DNA from: Trichosporon coremiiforme
Lineage: Eukaryota; Basidiomycota; Tremellomycetes; Trichosporonales; Trichosporonaceae
Assembly (NCBI GenBank): GCA_039545355.1
Contig: BCJJ01000007.1
Coordinates: forward strand, 1 to 64,000
DNA: 64,000 bases
Direction of reading: 5' to 3'
Under the pieces are notes generated by a model. The model had not been told where the DNA came from and made no database searches. It saw nothing but the letters and a program-made list of their open reading frames with translations. Below, piece after piece: positions 10,674-22,293 of this stretch (position 1 is the stretch's first letter; the number at the start of each line of letters is the position of its first letter). A program made the translations under genes and the position numbers.

Positions 10674-11579
10674 GGTGGGGAGTCGGAGTCGGGGTGCGTG
10701 GGGTGTGGTGCGTGCATGTTGTCAAGGGAGGGATCGGTGGATGGAGTAATATATCAGAGGATCGAGAGGAAGGGATCTTGCAGAGGATGCAAAGGAAAAG
10801 GTGATCGACGCCGGGCCGAGCGTACTCGGGCAGCAGTGAGTCACAAGACTGTTTAACGCAGTCTAGCCTCTCTGCTGTGCACTGGCGTGAGGAGTTAGTA
10901 TCCCATTAGCTGGCGTTTACCCCGGATGCACTCGGTCCTTGGTGAGATACTAATGCGTGGGACATGGAGCAATGCAAGGGCTGGAGGGCTCGGAGGCTGA
11001 GGACAGTGCGGCTTGTGCGCGGATGGGGTCCCGCGACTAAAATAGTCCACCACCTCTTGTTTATTAGAGTTTGCGAACCCGGCACGGCGTAGACAACGCG
11101 AGACCGCTTCTTTTACGGCTCTGCCGTACCTCCAGTCTAGGACAGTGCGACAGCCCGTGGAGTATCCGCGCCTCGTTCACCTGGTACGACGCTTCTTTTG
11201 TTTGCATACTACAAGCATCAGCAGTAGCGTCGAGACGAGGGGTCGAGGCTGACAACAACCCCACGCTACTGGCTGGTCGCTGGCCCGCCCCACCCGGGAA
11301 ACCCTGCCAAGTTTCCTAGATCCCGCTGGGTATGGCTTCTTGCCATCGACCCATGCATCACACGGGACAGCTCCCCTGCACTTCCCCCTCCGGCTACTTG
11401 TCACTCCACGCCTCGACCTCCTCGCGTCCGAGCATTGGAGAGCACTGGGCGTATTGGGCGCTGGGCGTATGTGAGATTGAGATCCTGTCTCATGCTTCTG
11501 TAAGATTGCGAGATCGAAGATCGAAAATCCCTGTGATGATTGTAATGCATTGTGGTGGTGAATGGATGCTTTGCTGCTT
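10674..11579. other. intergenic region, no gene seen
   Basis: About 900 bases lie between the ABCG start (10673) and the 3' end of the ATM1 gene (11580). Reading frames here are short with no recognisable motif. The stretch next to 10673 includes an AT-rich TATATTA-like element near 10748 that may be the ABCG promoter. Confidence 0.4.
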
Positions 11580-13745
11580 CTACTTCTTGCCCAGGACGTC
11601 TCCCTTGGTCTGCTTCTCCGCCTCGACCGCCGCCTCGACGACCTCCTCCTCGATGCCCTCGGTCAGCTGCGCGTTCCACAGTCGGTAGTAGACTCCTCCA
11701 ATGTTGCGCAGCAGCTCCTCGTGCGTGCCCTGCTCGGCGACGTGGCCGTCCTCGAGCACGATGATCAGGTCCGCGTCACTGATCGTCCGCAGGCGGTGCG
11801 CGATGAACACGCTCGTCTTGGTTCCGTCCACCAGCGTGCTGTTGATGTTGCGCATGAGCTCCGTCTCGGTGTACACGTCGAGCGCCGAGGTCGCCTCGTC
11901 AAAGAAGTTGATCGGTGTGTCCTTGAGCAGCAGACGAGCGACGGCGACACGCTGCTTCTCGCCGCCCGAGATCATGAGGCCGCGCTCGCCGACCTTGGTG
12001 TGCCATCCGTCCGGGAGGCGCGAAATCGTCTTATCGAGCTGCGCCTTGGACGCGGCAGCCTTAACCTGCTCCTCGGACGCGTCCAGGTTGCCGTAGTGAA
12101 TATTGTAATAGATGTCCTTGTGGAACAGGGGCGTGTCCTGCGGCACAACACCGATCTGTTTGCGCAGGCTCTCGAGTCCAACGTCCGTAATGTCCTGGCC
12201 ATCGATGAAGATGCGGCCAGTCTGGGCGTCGTAGAAGCGGAACAAGAGGCGGAAGACGGTCGACTTGCCGCAGCCCGAGGGACCGACAAGCGCAACCTTC
12301 TTGCCCGCCGGAATCGTCAGTGACAGGTTCTTGAGAATCGGACGGTCGGGGTGGTAGCCGAAAGTGACATTGTCAAACTTGATCTCGCCACCCGGGGAGC
12401 GGAGCGCGAGCGGGGGCGCGCCGGGCTTGTCCACGATCGCCGGCTTGACGTTTTGCAGGTTGAACATGACCTCCATGTCGATGAGCGACTGGCGGAGCTC
12501 GCGGTACACGGTGCCGAGGAAGTTGAGCGGGAGCGAAAGCTGGAACACAAGCTGGTTCACAAGCACGAGGTCGCCGACCGTCATCGTTCCCTTGAACACG
12601 CCGTTGGCGCCGAGGAGCATCATCATCGTCAGCGCCGACGAGAAGATGACGTTCTGGCCCGAGTTCAGGAATGCGAGCGACGTCGCAATCTTGATGGACG
12701 ACTGCTCGTACGTCTTGAGCGTCGCGTCGTACTGCTTGACCTCGTACTTTTCGTTGTTGAACTCCTTGACTGCCTCGAAGTTGATGAGCGAGTCAACGGC
12801 GACAGTGGCGCCCTTGTTGTCGGCCGCGTTTGCCTGCTTGCGGAACTGCGTGCGCCACGCCGTCGTCTTGACCGTAAACCAGGTGTACGCCAGCATTGTC
12901 AGCGCCGTGACGGCGGCAAAGTCCCAGCCAAACTTGTAGCTCAAGATGCCGCAGACCATGGAGATCTCCAGCGCCGTGGGGATGACGTGAAACACGATCG
13001 AGGACAGGATGAACGAGATACCCTTCGTACCACGGTCGATCGCACGGGTGAGACCTCCAGTCTGGCGCTCGAGGTGGAAGCGCATATCCATGTTGAGGAG
13101 GTGGCCAAACGTCTCACGCGCAACCTTGCGGATCGTGCCCTGGGCAACAGTCGCGAAGACGGCGTTGCGCATCTCGCCGAACACGGTCGAGAAGATGCGC
13201 GCCAGACCGTAGCCCGCAATAGAAGCTCCGGCAATGGCCCACACTGTCATGTTGTCCTGGAGCGGGACGTTGAGCGAGTCGATGATGTTCTTGAAGAAGA
13301 ACGGAACCTGCACGTTGAGCACCTTGCCCGCGACGAGGAGCGACAGGGCAAGCACGACGCGCGCCTTGACGCCCGGCTTCTCCTTCGGCCACACGTTGCT
13401 CGCGAGCTGCTTCAGGATCGTCCAGTCCGTCAGAGCCTGCTTCTTCTCCGGGACGGCCTTGGTCGCGACATCGGTGTTGATCGCGGGGGACTGGGAAGAC
13501 TGGGATTTGTTGCTGTTGGTGGTGGTCTGGGAGCCGTTGTTGTTGCCATTACTGCCGTTGGTAGTCGATGAAGCCTTGGAGGGAACAGACCGGAAGGCCG
13601 AAGTCGAAAACACGCCAATGTTCAACGGGGCCAGCGGCAGCGTTGGCCGACGCGACGCGATCCGCTGCAGTGGCCGTGGTCGTGAGACCCTCGCGGCCGC
13701 GAGCGACGCGTGGTACACTGGCCTTGCGGCGTTCAGTGTCCACAT
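11580..13745 (-). CDS. ATM1: mitochondrial ABC half-transporter Atm1
   Basis: Single-exon 721-residue half-transporter. The N-terminus (1 to about 60) is Arg/Ala/Ser rich and lacks acidic residues, as in a mitochondrial presequence, and is followed by a Ser/Asn/Gln-rich linker. Six TM helices occupy about 125-410. The NBD has Walker [10 protein letters not shown] at 488-496, signature ISGGE at 592-596, Walker B INFFDE at 612-617 and the H-loop FIAHRL. Atm1/ABCB7 exports a glutathione-linked sulfur compound from the matrix for cytosolic Fe-S cluster assembly. The matched residues [10 protein letters not shown] and the [11 protein letters not shown] segment are typical of the family. It is one of several mitochondrial genes in this block. 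Confidence 0.95.
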   Translation of the reverse strand: MWTLNAARPVYHASLAAARVSRPRPLQRIASRRPTLPLAPLNIGVFSTSAFRSVPSKASSTTNGSNGNNNGSQTTTNSNKSQSSQSPAINTDVATKAVPEKKQALTDWTILKQLASNVWPKEKPGVKARVVLALSLLVAGKVLNVQVPFFFKNIIDSLNVPLQDNMTVWAIAGASIAGYGLARIFSTVFGEMRNAVFATVAQGTIRKVARETFGHLLNMDMRFHLERQTGGLTRAIDRGTKGISFILSSIVFHVIPTALEISMVCGILSYKFGWDFAAVTALTMLAYTWFTVKTTAWRTQFRKQANAADNKGATVAVDSLINFEAVKEFNNEKYEVKQYDATLKTYEQSSIKIATSLAFLNSGQNVIFSSALTMMMLLGANGVFKGTMTVGDLVLVNQLVFQLSLPLNFLGTVYRELRQSLIDMEVMFNLQNVKPAIVDKPGAPPLALRSPGGEIKFDNVTFGYHPDRPILKNLSLTIPAGKKVALVGPSGCGKSTVFRLLFRFYDAQTGRIFIDGQDITDVGLESLRKQIGVVPQDTPLFHKDIYYNIHYGNLDASEEQVKAAASKAQLDKTISRLPDGWHTKVGERGLMISGGEKQRVAVARLLLKDTPINFFDEATSALDVYTETELMRNINSTLVDGTKTSVFIAHRLRTISDADLIIVLEDGHVAEQGTHEELLRNIGGVYYRLWNAQLTEGIEEEVVEAAVEAEKQTKGDVLGKK

Positions 13746-14036
13746 GGTGAGGTACCGTTAGTCGATCGGGGCGTGTGGGTGTGTGTTCCGGACCGAGAGG
13801 GTGTGTGTCTGTCGTGGATGAAGTAATGCAAAGAGGTGTTGTGAGTGCCGACGACGACGTTACTGCTCGCTCGTCGTTGCTGACCACGATTGCGAGATTT
13901 GTGCGAGCACCTCATCGTCGCCTTCGGCCGCCCAGCTCCGAACAACCACGTGACTTCCATATCCTTATCGCACCCCCTCCACTCCTCCCCCGACGTCATA
14001 TCAACCAGCATCTTCGACCATTGTCAACAACCATCC

Positions 14037-15359
14037 ATGGCACCCCCACCAGCTCCATTCCACATCCTACGAGCACACCAGGCGCCGGTATCGTGTATTT
14101 CATTCACCCGCGGGAATGCACTTCTACTGGCAGGCGATCAAGATGGCTTTGTCTCCGTCTCGGACCTCGGTACCCGCCGCGTAGTGGCGTACTGGAAGGC
14201 ACACGACGGTGGCGTCCTAAACGTCGAGGAGCTGGATGGGCACGTGTTATCGTGAGTTGTGTCCCGGAGCTCACTGACACCAGGCAAGGACGAGATAACA
14301 AGCTGCACCTCTACGAGCGTCTGCATGTGGAGCGATTGGACGGCGCGGCGGCAGCGTCCTCGGGCCCCCCGATCCAGACATCGATGGACTCGAACTCGCT
14401 CAACTTCTGCCGTTTCGCCCTTACCCCCTACAAAAATGAAGCGCTGATGGCGCTGCCGAATTTGGTCGACTCGGAGCTGATCGACATCTATGCGATGCCG
14501 AGTGGGAAACGCCTTCATTCCAAAATCAACTATGAAGCGACGGCTGCGGCTGTGGCTGCGGGGAAGACGGACGGGGGCAACACTCGGTCCGGCCTCGTCA
14601 TGGCCGTTGCACTACGGGTGATATCGGATCGGCTGGCGTTGGTGGCTGGATACGAGGATGGGCGGCTCGAAGTGTGGGCGTGTGATATTAACACGCTCGA
14701 CAAGCTGTGGGACGGAAGGTCTTCGGCGAACACGGCAGACTCGGCGCGACCATGGTACCGCCTGTGGACGGGCAAGGCGCACAACGAGGCTAGTGAGTAA
14801 TTCATGGGGGAGGGTAAGGCTGCGAACCCATCTGGTCTGGCTGGTCTACCTGTTGAACACACCTTGGTCCACCTCAGATTTACTTTGGTCCACCTGCTGA
14901 CAACTAGTCATGGCACTAGCCGTGGACCCGGCATTCACCCGCGCCTTCACCGTGTCAGCTGATCACCTCCTCTGCCGCGTCGACCTCGGCACGATCCTTT
15001 CTGGCGAGCCCGCGAGTGTCAAAGTGGAGTCATACAGCACGAAGCAAATCGGGAATTCCTCAGTCGCCGTCTCGCACGACGGAAAAGTCGTCGCCGTCGG
15101 AGGATGGGACGGGCGGATACGTCTCTTCTCCGCTGCGACGTTCAAGTCGCTAGGCAGTCTCAGCTTCCACCGCGAGAGCGTGCAGGCGCTCGCGTTTGCG
15201 AGGGCTGACGCAAAGCTGCTGACGCAAGATGATACGATTGAGCTGGGCGGGTCCGACTCGGAGGACGATGACGACGACGGACAAGTGCCCCGGGACCAGT
15301 GGCTCGCGAGCGGGGGCAAGGACAGACGTATAGCGCTGTGGGGCCTGAAAAAGTTCTGA
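14037..15359 (+). CDS. ASA1: ASTRA-associated protein 1-like WD40 protein
   Basis: Exons 14037-14251, 14284-14792 and 14908-15359 (introns of 32 and 115 nt) give 391 residues. The N-terminus ILRAHQAPVSCISF begins the first WD repeat, and later repeats include VAVGGWDGRIRLF and WLASGGKDRRIALWGLKKF at the very C-terminus. The N-terminal start, the repeat spacing and the terminal WG..KF block match the ASA1 family, a subunit linked to the ASTRA/TTT complex that matures PIKK kinases. An acidic insertion (SEDDDDD) sits before the last repeat. The start follows an acATCCATGG context. The gene is head-to-head with ATM1 across about 290 bases. Confidence 0.85.
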
Positions 15360-15380
15360 TGATACATGCATACATACAGT

Positions 15381-16940
15381 CTAGGCTTCTACGTTCTTCA
15401 TCTCGTCGAGGATGCGCTTGATCGCTGCACGCGGCAGGGGAACCCACGCCCAGCGACCCTGGCGGCCCTCCGCGTCCAGCTCGGCAGTGACAACGAGCCC
15501 GTGGTCCTTGAACTCGCCGAGGAGAGCGTTGAAGCGCTCCTCCTCGCGCGCAATGAACTTGTCCCTCGCAGCCTTCTGCACCAAGTCGACGTCGAGCGCA
15601 TACGCCGGTGCCGCGCCGCCTACACCCATGAGCGGTCCCTCGCCATTGTCCAGCTGCTTCAGCAGGATCAGCTTGAGCAGTCGCGCGGCCATGGGCGGCA
15701 CGCTGTGCAGGATCTGCAGAGCGCCCTCCTCCGATATCGTGCCGGAAGACTGGCCGAGCGCAGCACTCGACGACAGACGCGCATACGACAGCTCGACGTC
15801 GTAGTCGTCGAAGGTGGCAGTGGAGTGGTAGATCCAGTTGAAGCCGCGGGACGAGGGGATCTCGTCTTCGGTCGGGGGATGCGGCGGTGCGTTGGACAGC
15901 GTTGCGCTAAAGAGCAGCGGCGTGTGGACGTGGTCGAAAGTGGCGACGATGTGGATGCCAGGGCAAGACGCGAGCAGTGACAGCGCGGTCAAGCTCTTTG
16001 GCGCCTTCATGCCGGGAGCGTCAATGTTGTGAATAATCATGTACAGGTGATCCTTGCCAGAGCGATACGACTGGTAGACGCGGTACGCTGCGCGCTCGAG
16101 CGGGCTGGCACCAAGGAGGGCGGGCACCTCGTCGCTGAGGGGCAGCCTCGCCTCGAGGGCGCCGAGCACTTCCTTCAACCCCAGTCCGGGAAACGTGCCG
16201 TTGACGACGACAACGTCGCCGAGCTCGTTCAGCGTTTCAGTCGCGAACCTGTTTACGAGCCGCCGCTTGCTCCCGTACCCGTACAGCAGGAGGTTAAAGC
16301 CCGTCTCGAGCTCTGCCGCCCATTGCGGGAAGAAGCGCACGAGCTCCTTCAGCCTGTCCTGCACAGCCTTCGTCTTGCCGCGCGCACCGTTCACGACGCT
16401 CTCGTACTCGGCCTGGCTCAGCGGCTTCGCGAGAGCGGAATACGACATGCCGCTCGTTCTTGATCCGCGCGTCGCGTTCATGAAGTAGTTGTCTGCGCGC
16501 GACGTGCGTAAGAACCCCTCGTCCTCCTGCTCGACCTTCTTCGGTGTTTTCGGCTTGCGCGATGTCGCAGCTGCGCGCTTTCGTGGAGTCGTCGCTGGCG
16601 CCTTCCTCCGTCCCGGCGTGCCGACTAACCCACGGAGGGGCGTGGTCGGTTCCTCATCGTCTTCGTCGTCGTCGCCGTGATCGTCGAAGTCCTCGTCCTT
16701 CTCACCGTAGGAAGATCCTGAGTCCGAATCAGACCCGTGTTCGCGCTCATCGTATCGGTCGGTATAGCTCGTGAGGAAGGAAACGAGGTGGGACGCGGAT
16801 GGCTCGTCTGCCGGTTCCGGCGACTTGGCTTTCGGCGTGGGGAGCGGCGGGGGAGGTGATGCCGCCTTCTTGGTACGTTTCGTAGGCGTATTGGACGCTG
16901 CGGTGACGGTGTCTGCGCGCGCGCGCTTTCGTGGAGGCAT
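15381..16940 (-). CDS. ORC2: origin recognition complex subunit 2
   Basis: Single-exon 519-residue protein. Residues 1-150 are low-complexity, basic and acidic (Lys/Pro, then Asp/Glu, then basic again), as in fungal Orc2 tails. The conserved block FPQWAAELETGFNLLLYGYG with SKR starts near residue 204 and is the Orc2 signature. An AAA-like core and a C-terminal winged-helix region follow. Orc2 binds replication origins in the nucleus with Orc3-Orc5. It is tail-to-tail with ASA1 with only 21 bases between the stop codons. Confidence 0.92.
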   Translation of the reverse strand: MPPRKRARADTVTAASNTPTKRTKKAASPPPPLPTPKAKSPEPADEPSASHLVSFLTSYTDRYDEREHGSDSDSGSSYGEKDEDFDDHGDDDEDDEEPTTPLRGLVGTPGRRKAPATTPRKRAAATSRKPKTPKKVEQEDEGFLRTSRADNYFMNATRGSRTSGMSYSALAKPLSQAEYESVVNGARGKTKAVQDRLKELVRFFPQWAAELETGFNLLLYGYGSKRRLVNRFATETLNELGDVVVVNGTFPGLGLKEVLGALEARLPLSDEVPALLGASPLERAAYRVYQSYRSGKDHLYMIIHNIDAPGMKAPKSLTALSLLASCPGIHIVATFDHVHTPLLFSATLSNAPPHPPTEDEIPSSRGFNWIYHSTATFDDYDVELSYARLSSSAALGQSSGTISEEGALQILHSVPPMAARLLKLILLKQLDNGEGPLMGVGGAAPAYALDVDLVQKAARDKFIAREEERFNALLGEFKDHGLVVTAELDAEGRQGRWAWVPLPRAAIKRILDEMKNVEA

Positions 16941-17131
16941 GGTGCGTTGGGCGACGGTAGGGTGGACGGGTTTGTTGACAAAAGGTCACCTTGGCGGCTG
17001 GGTGATCGGATCATTTGGTCCCGAGGTGGAGGTCCAAAAAGACTGGATTCCGATTGTGCGCTCGCCTGCGTGCGGAGCCCTATCGGACTCGATGGTCGTG
17101 GAAATGAGATGAATGATGCATGCTAGTCTAA

Positions 17132-18128
17132 CTACTCCTGCTGCTCCTTGCCGGCCCACTCCATGACCTTGGGCCAGCCCTCCTTCTCTGCCCGCTCAAC
17201 CGTGCCGGCCGGCATCGGGAGCGAGACAACACCGCCGCCGATCCACTCGTCCTGCGTCTTGCCGTCCATGAAACGCTTCTGAGCAGAGTACGCGACCTTC
17301 TTAATCGAGTCGCGCACAGAGACGAAAGCGTCGTCAACACCCGGAACACAGCCGCGGACAAAGACGAGGTTCAGGTCGAGGTCGACACGGTGGACGAGAA
17401 GGTTCTGCTGCGTCTTCTTCACGTTGCCCATGTGACCGGCCATCTTCTTGCCGGGGAGCACACGTCCGGGGTCCTGGTGCTGACCGGTCGAACCGGCGGA
17501 ACGGTGCGTGAGCGACACACCGTGCGACGCCTTGAGACCGCGGAATCCGTGACGCTTCATCACACCCTGGAAGCCCTTTCCGATGCTGTTGTCAGTTCTC
17601 TGGTCGTATGAAGTGAACTCACGAGGTAGCAGTGACATCAACGTATTGTCCGGGGACAAAGTGGCCGGCGGAGAGCTCAGTGCCCACGGGGAGAACAGCG
17701 TTGGGAGTGACGCGGAACTCCTGCAGCTTGTACTTGGGGTTGATACCGGCGTTGCGGAAGTGTCCGCGCTGCTGGGGAGTGACAGTCTTGGGTCGACGGT
17801 CGGACGCGCCGATCTGGAGCGAGTGCAGGCCCTTCTTGTCGTTGGCGGGCGGGGGCGAGTGACGAACAACCTGCACCTTGTCAAGCTGCAGGACGGTGAC
17901 GGGCCAGCGCCGTCCGTTCTGGTCCCAGAGGGCGGTCATGCCGCGCTTCCTAGCGATGACACCGGTACGCTTCGTGAACGGCGTCCACTTTCCCTCAAAC
18001 TGTGATCCCGACGAGGTAGCAGCGGGAGCCTCGTCCTTGACGGCGGCGGGGGCGTCGGCGGCGGTCGCAAGCCCGCGGGCGAACGGGAGGCGGCCCAGTG
18101 GCCGGAGGGTCGCGATGACGGAACGCAT
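17132..18128 (-). CDS. mitochondrial large-subunit ribosomal protein uL3m
   Basis: Exons 18128-17623 and 17585-17132 with one 37-nt intron, 319 residues. The N-terminus ([19 protein letters not shown]) is an amphipathic, Arg-rich mitochondrial presequence. The body has the L3 blocks [43 protein letters not shown] and the loop [17 protein letters not shown]3 is an early-assembly protein near the peptidyl transferase centre; the yeast homologue is MRPL9. It shares a 350-base divergent promoter region with uL22m. Confidence 0.93.
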
Positions 18129-18478
18129 GGTGTGGTGTGGGTTGGGCGAAAAGAAAGTTGGACCAGAAGACCAACTTTGGCCGAAGAGTATCACCCTGAC
18201 ATTCCCACGTGGTATCCAACCTGACACCCGATCGTCCTTTCTGCACCTCTACTACTCTGCATGCATGCACTGGCGCTTGAATGCACGTGGATTCGAGTTG
18301 TATTAACCATCAACTGCATGCATAGAGTGCAGAGGACGCGTTCAGAAGACGATTGAAAATGCCACGTCAGGCTGTTTTCGTGATAAAACAGAGTCCGTCC
18401 GAAAGTTGGACGTTTCGGATGGTGGTTTCGACGATCGGACTCGGAGCAGCTGGAACCACCGCAAACCACACCACGACC
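18129..18478. promoter_or_regulatory. divergent promoter between uL3m and uL22m
   Basis: These 350 bases lie between two head-to-head mitochondrial ribosomal protein genes, which suggests co-regulation. No further coding sequence is seen, and no single known motif was assigned. Confidence 0.5.
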
Positions 18479-19252
18479 ATGTCCAGGACACTCCGCTCAG
18501 CAGTCCTCCGTGAGTTGTCGCTTGCACATCACAGCTGACGTCCAGTCGCCCAGGTTGCTGGTCCTTCCCGCGTTGTTGCGCGTCCCGTCGTCCCCCGCGC
18601 CGTTGCCCCGCTCGGCACGCGTTCCCTGTTCGACTTCTCGCTCCCGAAGTCATGGCGCCGCAACTCGCAGAAGAAGGTCGAGGAGCCCGCTGCCCCCGCT
18701 GAGGCCGCCGCCGAGCCCGCCGCCGAGGAGCCGAAGACGCAGAGTGTGTTCGACGAGGTCGTCGAGGCCGCCGAGAAGCAGAAGAAGTCCCGGCGCGCGA
18801 CCGAGCACTCGTACAAGTCGGCGTTCCACAAGATGTCCCACCGCAAGCTGAACGACATCTCGCGCCAGGTCGCCGGCATGCCCGTGGACGAGGCGCTGAT
18901 CCAGCTCCAGTTCTCCGAGAAGCGCGCCGCCAAGACGTGGGTCAAGTCCACCCTCGTCGTTGCCCGTGACCACGCCATTGCCAAGGGCATGGACCGCTCC
19001 AAGCTCATCGTCTCGCAGTCGTGGATCTCCAAGGGATCCAAGTCCGCCCGTATCGACATCAAGGGTCGCGGCCGCATGGGTATCAAGCACCACGAGCAGT
19101 CGCGCGTCCACTTCCTCCTGAAGGAGGGCAAAACGTGGCAGGAGAAGCAGGCCGACCGCAGGAGGAAGGAGCTGAGCAAGATCAAGAGCGCGGGTGTTGT
19201 TCGCGAGGACGGAAAGATCAGGAGGAAGGTCGTCAGCGGATGGGCCTGGTAG
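18479..19252 (+). CDS. mitochondrial large-subunit ribosomal protein uL22m
   Basis: A 31-nt first exon (18479-18509) joins to 18546-19252 over a 36-nt intron with CTGACGTCCAG at its end, giving 245 residues. The N-terminus is a presequence rich in Arg, Val and Pro. The L22 domain runs from about SYKSAFHKMSHRKLNDISRQ to the conserved RGRMGIKHHEQSRVHFLLKE near the end. uL22m lines the exit tunnel of the mitoribosome (yeast MRPL22). The short exon means that an automatic single-ORF call starting at the internal ATG 18746 would lose the presequence. Confidence 0.92.
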
Positions 19253-19383
19253 ACGGTACAATTTGTTGTGTTCATGGATCCACTACTGCATTGACTTTCT
19301 TCTACTCGGTTTTGCGCTTCAGCGCGGCGAACGCCTTCCTCTCCCAGAGGAATCTGGGGGTCAGCTCTAACATGATGGAGAAC

Positions 19384-20875
19384 TTACATCGCAGTGAGAG
19401 TCGAGACGCCGGTGATTCCGGCCAAACCCACAACCAGAGCGATGCCACGTATCGTGTCCATGCTCTGCGCCTTGGCGGCAACTATTCTGAGACCGAAAGC
19501 GAAATAGGCCACACCGATGGCAACAACCGGGTTGGGCAGGACACTGCGCAAGCTGAGCTTGCCGGCCTGGAAGCGCACAGCGTGTGCCAACGCATATGCG
19601 ATACGGACGACCATGGCGGCACAGTTGGCGTAGATGAGCGCCTGCTCCGTCGTGCCTATCCGGCCCTTGACGAGTTCGAGGAGGGCGATGACGAAAGCCG
19701 CGCTGCTGAGGATCATGAACTTGGCCTGCGTCGCGACCTGGTCGGGTGTCGCCGAGGCAGTGTGGAACGCTTCGAGGATGCCGTTCAAGCTCAGCAGGGG
19801 GGTGTACGCGACGAGGTAGGTCTGGAGCGTCTGTGCTGCCGTCGTCTCGGCGACGTACCGATTCGGAAGGAGCAGGGGGAGAATCGTCGGGAGAACTGGC
19901 GGGAGGAACGCAGGCAGGATCAGGAGCAAATACAGCGACAGCCTGAGAGCGAGCTGGAGCAGCGGAGCAGAGGACTCAATAACCCGGCTCCAGTGCAGCT
20001 GCAACGTCTCCTCGATGGGCTGGAACACGATTCGCGCAACGAGGGAGCCTGATGTCAGCTGAAGCGCGTCTGTACAGCATACCATAGTTCATTGCAACAG
20101 CGTAGCCGCCCTGGTCCCCGAGCGGTGAAATGCGACCAACGGCAATGCGGTCCGCCTCAGTCAGGACGTGCTTGACGACGCTCTGTCTCGTGTTGGCCCA
20201 AGCGAGGCTGCGGATCTTCTCGTCGTCGGTGTTGCCCTGTAGTGCTCCGCCAGCGGAGATGTAGCGTGCAGCGAGCCACGCTGCTCCTGCGAAGTGCCCC
20301 ACCGCAAATCCAAGCAGCGCGTGGTCCGGGAAGAGATACAGGCAAGCGAAAGACACGACGGCACGAACGATGGCCATTCCGCCCTCGGCTTGCACGCGGA
20401 CCCGCATACGCCCGTCACGCATGCAGGCGATGTAGTACGGCTCAATGGCGAGTTCGGTCAGCGCGGCGGCGACATACATACCGAGGGCGGGGTAGAACTC
20501 CTTCTGCGCTGTCGTGCTGTCGGCGGAGGTGTACAGGTACAGTCCGACTGTTGCTGCTGCAACAGCGAGACCGAGCTGGAGGGGTCTCCGTGCGAGTCGC
20601 CCGCCGCCGTTGGAAGTTTCACCGCGGAGGAGAGCATTCCGCACTCCCTCTCGCGAAAGGAATAGGATCGTGGCTGCGATGAGGTCGAACTGGATCGAGG
20701 CTGTTCCGAAGACAGCCGGGGAAGCGAGGCGAACGAGTCCCTGGTTCAAAGCGAAGGTGAGCAGCCGGCTCAGGAGCTGGAGCAAGATGAGGGCGCGTCC
20801 AGCGCGCAAAGCGCTCGACAGACTAGCGTCGCTGCCAGTCTTTCCGGGCTTCACCTTGCCGGGCTTGTCGGACAT
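19384..20875 (-). CDS. RFT1: RFT1 lipid-linked oligosaccharide translocation protein
   Basis: Exons 20875-20083 and 20048-19384 around a 34-nt intron (GTATGC to GCTGACATCAG) encode 485 residues, normal for the family. About 10-12 TM segments are spread along the chain; conserved RFT1 blocks include LLQLLSRLLTFALNQ near the start, FDLIAATILFLSREGVRNAL, and SVVKHVLTEADRI in the middle. RFT1 acts in the ER membrane in N-glycosylation and is required for flipping of Man5GlcNAc2-PP-dolichol or a related step. The start at 20875 is chosen because the upstream in-frame extension to 21124 has no family similarity. Confidence 0.92.
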
Positions 20876-21382
20876 GGCGGCGTCGTTACGGATGGGTGTA
20901 AACAAACAGAGGGGCCATGACGTGGCTATCGAAATTGTCCCAGGCTGTGGCCTTTCCCCGCACTTTACCCCGCCTCCACCAATCGCTTTCTGCATATCTT
21001 TGGACATGTCCTCGGTTATGACTGCGAAAAAGGGGAAAGTCAAAACGCGAGCAAAGCCGTCGCATGATGCATGAGTAAGGGGCCTAGGATTTTCATGATG
21101 CTGGCGAATGGAATAGAGACACAATCAGGCCGACAGTTACCCATAGAGTCAAGGTGAAAGGCAGGAGGATGGTAGGCACATCCAGTCTGCAGTGCAGAAT
21201 CGCTGTTACTCTCACTTCGCTGATCAATCATTCCCCGTCAGTCCGTCAGTCGTCGGTTCAACCTCGTCACAGTCCTGTCCAGACATCAGTGGTATCGTGC
21301 GCTGGCGCTATGATCCAGATGGTTGATCCCGAATAGATTGATTATACATGAACCGTGCGTGCGGCTTTAGATTTTACAGTGT
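20876..21382. other. intergenic region
   Basis: About 500 bases between the RFT1 start and the 3' end of the PBDC1-like gene. It should hold the RFT1 promoter. No coding or RNA feature is recognised. Confidence 0.4.
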
Positions 21383-21964
21383 CTAGTAGCGGGTCGCGGC
21401 GGGCTTGACGTCGTCGTTCTTCTTCTTCTGGTGCTCCTGGTAGAACTTGTCGTTGACACCAAGACGGTTGCGGGCAATCTCGAGACCGACGAACTGGGCA
21501 CGGGTGACGAGGATGCAGTTGTCCTCGGCGTACTCGCGGTCGGCGTCGCGGCGGATGAGGGTGCCAAAGTTGTAGTCGGTCAGAGTCTTCTCGTACGGCA
21601 TGATGAAGTCACGCCACCGCTGCTTGCCCTCGGGAGACTTCATCTTGTCCTCGTCGAGCACGCGCAGGTTCTCCGTGTCCTTGAACTCGGGGAAGCGGGT
21701 CATGAGGTCCTCAAAGATCTCGTCGTCCATGCTGGATGTCAGTTAACGCCAAGACTAAGCTAACTCACTTGGTGAGCTTGAGAGTCCTCGGGTTGACGTT
21801 CTCGAGGAGCTTCTGGTAAGCCTCGAGGTGCTCGACCGTCTTGACAGCTGGAAGTTAGTTTGAATCGCCGCCAACACAAACTTACCGAACTGCTGCTCGA
21901 TCTCCTCGAAGTTGGCGGCGTCCTCCTCGGGGTTGAAGTTGTTAAGGTCGGTGATGGCAGACAT
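21383..21964 (-). CDS. PBDC1/YPL225W-family protein (eEF1A chaperone family)
   Basis: Three exons, 21964-21886, 21847-21769 and 21731-21383, with introns of 38 and 37 nt, give 168 residues. Conserved blocks are NFNPEEDAANFEEIEQQF, TVEHLEAYQKLLENV, FEDLMTRFPEF, GKQRWRDFIMPYEK and YNFGTLIRRDADREYAEDN. These define the PBDC1 family; the yeast member YPL225W (Chp1) has been described as a chaperone for nascent eEF1A. It is a small cytosolic, highly charged protein. Both intron ends are canonical and restore one continuous frame. Confidence 0.9.
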
Positions 21965-22023
21965 GGTGCGTGTGGGTGTGGGTGTGTGTGGTGTGGTGCA
22001 GCAAGAATGCGATCGAGTGTGTA

Positions 22024-22030
22024 TTATATA
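22024..22030 (-). promoter_or_regulatory. TATA box
   Basis: TATATAA on the minus strand, about 60 bases upstream of the ATG at 21964. Confidence 0.45.
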
Positions 22031-22293
22031 CTCAGGTTGAGAAATTAAGGATTTCAGTTCTCGTCGTCGTCATGAATGGCGTAGAGGACTCTGGAATGAC
22101 GTCCGCACCACGTGGTGTATCCTCTCATTAGGGAGTGATTAGTCAGCAATCCTAATCAGAGTTGTAGTCGGCCCTAATCGGCGTTTCCAAGGGACCGTTC
22201 GTTGTGGCTCACGTGGCCACCACTGCGCTGCGGGTCATGACCTTAGCCCGTGAGTGACTTCATCGACGCTGCAACCCCTCTCAGAACACCCCC

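Noticed and set aside
12351..13571. 406-codon open frame on the plus strand
   Set aside because: Shadow of ATM1 with extreme Arg/Val/His/Glu bias and no start context.
19976..21124. Longer RFT1 start at 21124
   Set aside because: The extra 83 codons have no resemblance to the RFT1 N-terminus, whereas 20875 gives the normal length.
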